Part shown: positions 39,484 through 41,568 of the stretch, one piece after another
Position numbering within the stretch: the first letter of the stretch is position 1
Layout of the letters: each line of letters starts with the position of its first letter
NCBI GenBank assembly: GCA_027310575.1
Contig: DAIDAO010000001.1
Location: 1 to 41,568, forward strand
Direction: 5' to 3'
Origin: a bacterium
Lineage (GTDB): Archaea > Thermoproteota > Nitrososphaeria > Nitrososphaerales > Gagatemarchaeaceae
DNA: 41,568 bases
Notes under the pieces: generated by a model
What the model saw: only the letters and a program-made list of their open reading frames with translations
The model's database searches: none
Told to the model about the DNA's origin: nothing
Position numbers and translations under genes: made by a program

Positions 39484-40653
39484 CTACTCTAGGCCGATGT
39501 CTCTGAAGGTGCCGATCCTCATGTCGTCGGGGACCTGGTTGAGCTCGCCCGTCCTGTGCCCGATTATCCCCTTCACGCCCACTTTGGCCGCGGACTCGAC
39601 CAGCCTCTGGGTTACTATGCCGTCGAAGATCAGGTACTGGGCCCCGCTCGTCCCCTCCATCTTCTGGACGAGCTCGCTGATCGGGAACCTGCCGATTTCT
39701 TGGAGCCCCTGGTCAAGGAGGATCGCCTCGAGCGTCCCGTTCAGGTTGGCGTACAGCTCGCGCGTCTTCGCGACCACAGGCTCGTCAGCCTCCTCCGTCT
39801 TTGGCTGGGGGGCCTCGGCCTGGCGCTGCCTGCGCTGAGGTGCCGCCTCGACCTTCTCCGCCCTGAGCATGTTGATCACGTCTATCGGGGTCAGGTCCTC
39901 GACCTCCTTGCCGGGTGGCGCGTGGATGACCTTCTCGACGTGCATGACCTGGGCTAGCTCCTTCTCGATGAGGTCGCCGCCCCTGTCGCCGTCGAGGACA
40001 GCGATCAGCCTCTTCTTCTTTCCGAGCTCGATTATCGAGTCGGGGACGCTGGTCCCTTCAAGCGCGACCACGTTCTCGATGCCGGCCCTGAGGAACAGCA
40101 CGACGTCTGCCCTCCCCTCTACGAGATAGACAAGCTCAGACGAATACACCCCAGGCCCTGCCGGGAGGTTCTCGATGCCGTAGTTGATGACCTTGGCCCT
40201 CTTCGTCGACTCGGTCACGTCCTTGAGCAGGTTCTCCCCTTCGCTGGAGGTCTTCGAGCTCCAGTCCCGCACTATCAGCTTCGCCCTGTCCACTATCTGC
40301 TTCCGCTTGACCGCCCTCACGTCTTCGATGGCGCCCACGTTGAATCGGGCGCTGCACGGGCCCACCTTGTCTACGCTCTCCACTGCCGCGGCGATGAGTG
40401 CGGCAGTGCCGATGTCAGTGGACATCGGGACGATGACCTCGCCTCTCGTCCTGTCGTTCTTCGACTCTAGGTTGATCTCGATCCTGCCGACCTTCCAGGT
40501 CTTCTGGAGCTCGTTGAGGTTCATCTCAGGGCCGAAGAGGCCCTCTGTCTGCCCGAAGATGGCCCCGATTACGTCAGCCCTCTCGACTACTCCGTCTACC
40601 TCAAACCTCAGCTTGACTAGATACTTTACTATACCTGAACCTGACAATTCCAT
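39484..40653 (-). CDS. dnaG: Archaeal DnaG-type primase
   Basis: A 389-residue protein. The N-terminal helix-rich part starts IVKYLVKLRFEVDGVVERAD and includes DVIGAIFGQTEGLFG. The TOPRIM domain (about 165-250) carries VEGRADVVLFLRAG and VLDGDRGGD with the metal-binding acidic residues. A charged linker (about 275-300) and a C-terminal domain (GTSGAQYLIFDGIVTQRLVE) follow. Archaeal DnaG is associated with the RNA exosome as well as primer synthesis. Full length. Confidence 0.95.
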   Translation of the reverse strand: MELSGSGIVKYLVKLRFEVDGVVERADVIGAIFGQTEGLFGPEMNLNELQKTWKVGRIEINLESKNDRTRGEVIVPMSTDIGTAALIAAAVESVDKVGPCSARFNVGAIEDVRAVKRKQIVDRAKLIVRDWSSKTSSEGENLLKDVTESTKRAKVINYGIENLPAGPGVYSSELVYLVEGRADVVLFLRAGIENVVALEGTSVPDSIIELGKKKRLIAVLDGDRGGDLIEKELAQVMHVEKVIHAPPGKEVEDLTPIDVINMLRAEKVEAAPQRRQRQAEAPQPKTEEADEPVVAKTRELYANLNGTLEAILLDQGLQEIGRFPISELVQKMEGTSGAQYLIFDGIVTQRLVESAAKVGVKGIIGHRTGELNQVPDDMRIGTFRDIGLE

Positions 40654-40863
40654 TCTCCCCGTTCATTTCTGTTTCACTCGCGCTTAACGGTGTTAATCGT
40701 TAATTGAATTCAACCGTTTTTGTCGGGGATATAAACTTCGTGTTTTCCGCCTCTGGATACTTCGCGGTTGTCATGCCAATTTCTCTTGTTGGATACTCTC
40801 GGTTGACGGCTTGGTTCGGTTCCGAAAGATGCTAAATAATCTGCCCCTGAGAGCCAAGAGGCC
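40654..40863. other. Intergenic region upstream of dnaG
   Basis: About 210 AT-richer bases. It holds an inverted repeat TTAACG-8-CGTTAA (40684-40703) and a TATA-like TTTATATCC on the minus strand near 40726-40735, both possible parts of the dnaG promoter. It also holds CTAAATAAT (about 40833) before the small plus-strand ORF and the tail of a minus-strand ORF. No transposon end matching the first element was found. Confidence 0.4.
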
Positions 40864-41115
40864 TTGAAAAGAACTACGAGAGGTTTCCTTTTCATGGTTC
40901 TTGGTGGTGGTGCCCTCGCTGTTACTGCAAGAGCCATTGAGGGGGGAGCGTGGCCCTATGCCGTTCTCCTCGGGCTCCTCGGAATTGGTTCTCTTGCCAA
41001 CGGTCTTGTTCTCCTCCTCGGCATCAAGCCTAGACGATAATCCCCAGACTTCTATCATAGTCGCAAGTTGAAGAAAGACAATCAAGGCGAATGCATAGAA
41101 GAGGTTGTCCGTCAT
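40771..41115 (-). CDS. Single-span membrane ORF behind the second transposase
   Basis: The ATG at 41115 overlaps the transposase stop (ATGA) and opens a 114-residue frame. A convincing membrane helix (NLFYAFALIVFLQLATMIEV) is followed by a charged, low-complexity tail. The overlap argues for a real, translationally coupled passenger gene. The tail lies antisense to the 58-residue ORF at 40864, so at least part of one of the two frames may be spurious. Confidence 0.4.
   Translation of the reverse strand: MTDNLFYAFALIVFLQLATMIEVWGLSSRLDAEEENKTVGKRTNSEEPEENGIGPRSPLNGSCSNSEGTTTKNHEKETSRSSFQGLLALRGRLFSIFRNRTKPSTESIQQEKLA
40864..41040 (+). CDS. Small two-helix membrane protein, 58 residues
   Basis: TTG at 40864 opens a frame of 58 codons ending TAA. 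It has a basic start (MKRTTRGF), a first helix (LFMVLGGGALAV), a loop with WP, a second helix (YAVLLGLLGIGSLANGLVLL) and a basic end (KPRR). CTAAATAAT lies about 30 bases upstream, suiting a leaderless message. It is wholly overlapped by an antisense frame. No known family; perhaps cargo of the mobile element at the right edge. Confidence 0.5.
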   Translation: MKRTTRGFLFMVLGGGALAVTARAIEGGAWPYAVLLGLLGIGSLANGLVLLLGIKPRR

Positions 41116-41568
41116 TCTTTCTGGCGCTCCACGGCCGCGTTCTGAATCAGCGTGAGCCACTTGTTCTCGCCTTGGACTTGGATTCCCGCCTTGTCTGCCG
41201 GAGTCTGGCCGTTCAGCCCTTCGTGGGGCCTTACGAAGTTGTGATAGATTTGGAGCCCTTGGAAGATGGGCGAGTCAATCCGCTTGATTCCTCGCATGAC
41301 CTTTTCGCGGTCTCGCATCTCCCCGTTGAGTCTCTCCATCTTGTTGTTGTGGATTCGCCCCGTCAGAGGCCGGACATCCTTGACATGGTGCGAGTAGTGG
41401 CTAGCGCTGTCGAACTCCTGCTTGAACGGCTTGTTGAAGTGCCTCCCTCCGTCGGTGATTAAAGTGAGGGGAACCTTCCCCGTCCGCTCCTTGGCCTGTT
41501 GGAAGAGGGGCCTTACGTCCGCACCATACTTCGAGTCCGCTATCTGTTGGGCAATCCAGAAGCGGGTT
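41112..41568 (-). CDS. IS6-like DDE transposase, C-terminal part (runs off the window)
   Basis: The frame is open from the right edge to TGA at 41112 (151 codons). It is homologous to the transposase at 17311 but diverged: TRFWIAQQIADSKYGADVRP, catalytic Asp in LTLITDGGRHF, then HNNKMERLNGEMRDREKVMR with the catalytic Glu, and IYHNFVRPHEGLNGQTPADK. It is therefore a different member of the same family, not a second copy. The N-terminus, including any SWIM finger, is outside the window. Confidence 0.88.
   Translation of the reverse strand, partial: TRFWIAQQIADSKYGADVRPLFQQAKERTGKVPLTLITDGGRHFNKPFKQEFDSASHYSHHVKDVRPLTGRIHNNKMERLNGEMRDREKVMRGIKRIDSPIFQGLQIYHNFVRPHEGLNGQTPADKAGIQVQGENKWLTLIQNAAVERQKE

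Noticed and set aside
40654-41111. Terminal inverted repeat of the second transposon
   Set aside because: No sequence resembling GGTTCTGGTAACTT or another paired end could be confirmed, since the other end is outside the window.
1-41568. CRISPR array or cas genes
   Set aside because: No regularly spaced repeats and no Cas-like protein seen.

Overview
The window is high-GC archaeal chromosome. The evidence is archaeal-type DnaG primase, aPelota, NcsA, archaeal uL3-uL4-uL23-uL2-uS19, an archaeal SRP RNA with helix 1 and helix 6, TATA boxes about 25-30 bases before many starts with little or no leader, frequent TTG starts, and tRNA genes carrying bulge-helix-bulge introns at non-canonical positions. 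A lineage of the TACK group, perhaps a relative of Thaumarchaeota, fits best. I cannot place it further without a marker-gene tree.

Layout. 1-3.2 kb: M48 protease (cut by the left edge) with an ArsR-type regulator, tRNA-Gly, an OB-fold tRNA-binding protein, tRNA-Ala, and a NikR-like regulator divergent from a nickel-permease-like membrane protein. 3.3-8.7 kb: MFS transporter, a SPOUT methyltransferase and the front of the S10-type ribosomal operon, which stops after uS19. 8.7-17.2 kb, minus strand: an HTH regulator, lipA, a fused E1 alpha-beta, E2, E3, lipB and an aldehyde dehydrogenase. Together they make and use lipoate in a 2-oxoacid dehydrogenase complex. 17.28-19.79 kb: a complete 2498-bp IS6-like element with 14-bp inverted ends and an 8-bp target duplication. 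It holds a SWIM-finger transposase, a small ribbon-helix-helix protein with two palindromic operators between them, and a membrane passenger gene split at a T TTT TTA site.

19.9-30.5 kb is the most interesting part: two Lhr-type helicases flank a three-gene set encoding a small SMC ATPase with Smc5/6-type signatures, an Nse4-like kleisin and an Nse3/MAGE-domain protein. An unknown gene and a COG1407 phosphoesterase follow the second helicase. This looks like a minimal archaeal Smc5/6-type complex inside a DNA-maintenance neighbourhood.

30.5-41.6 kb: thioredoxin, Nudix hydrolase, a DtxR/MntR regulator with an operator before an NRAMP transporter, a phosphoribosyltransferase, tRNA-Val, enolase, tRNA-Ser, SRP RNA, the tRNA thiolase NcsA, a site-2 protease, a small membrane protein, Pelota, DnaG, and the end of a second transposase with passenger ORFs running off the right edge.
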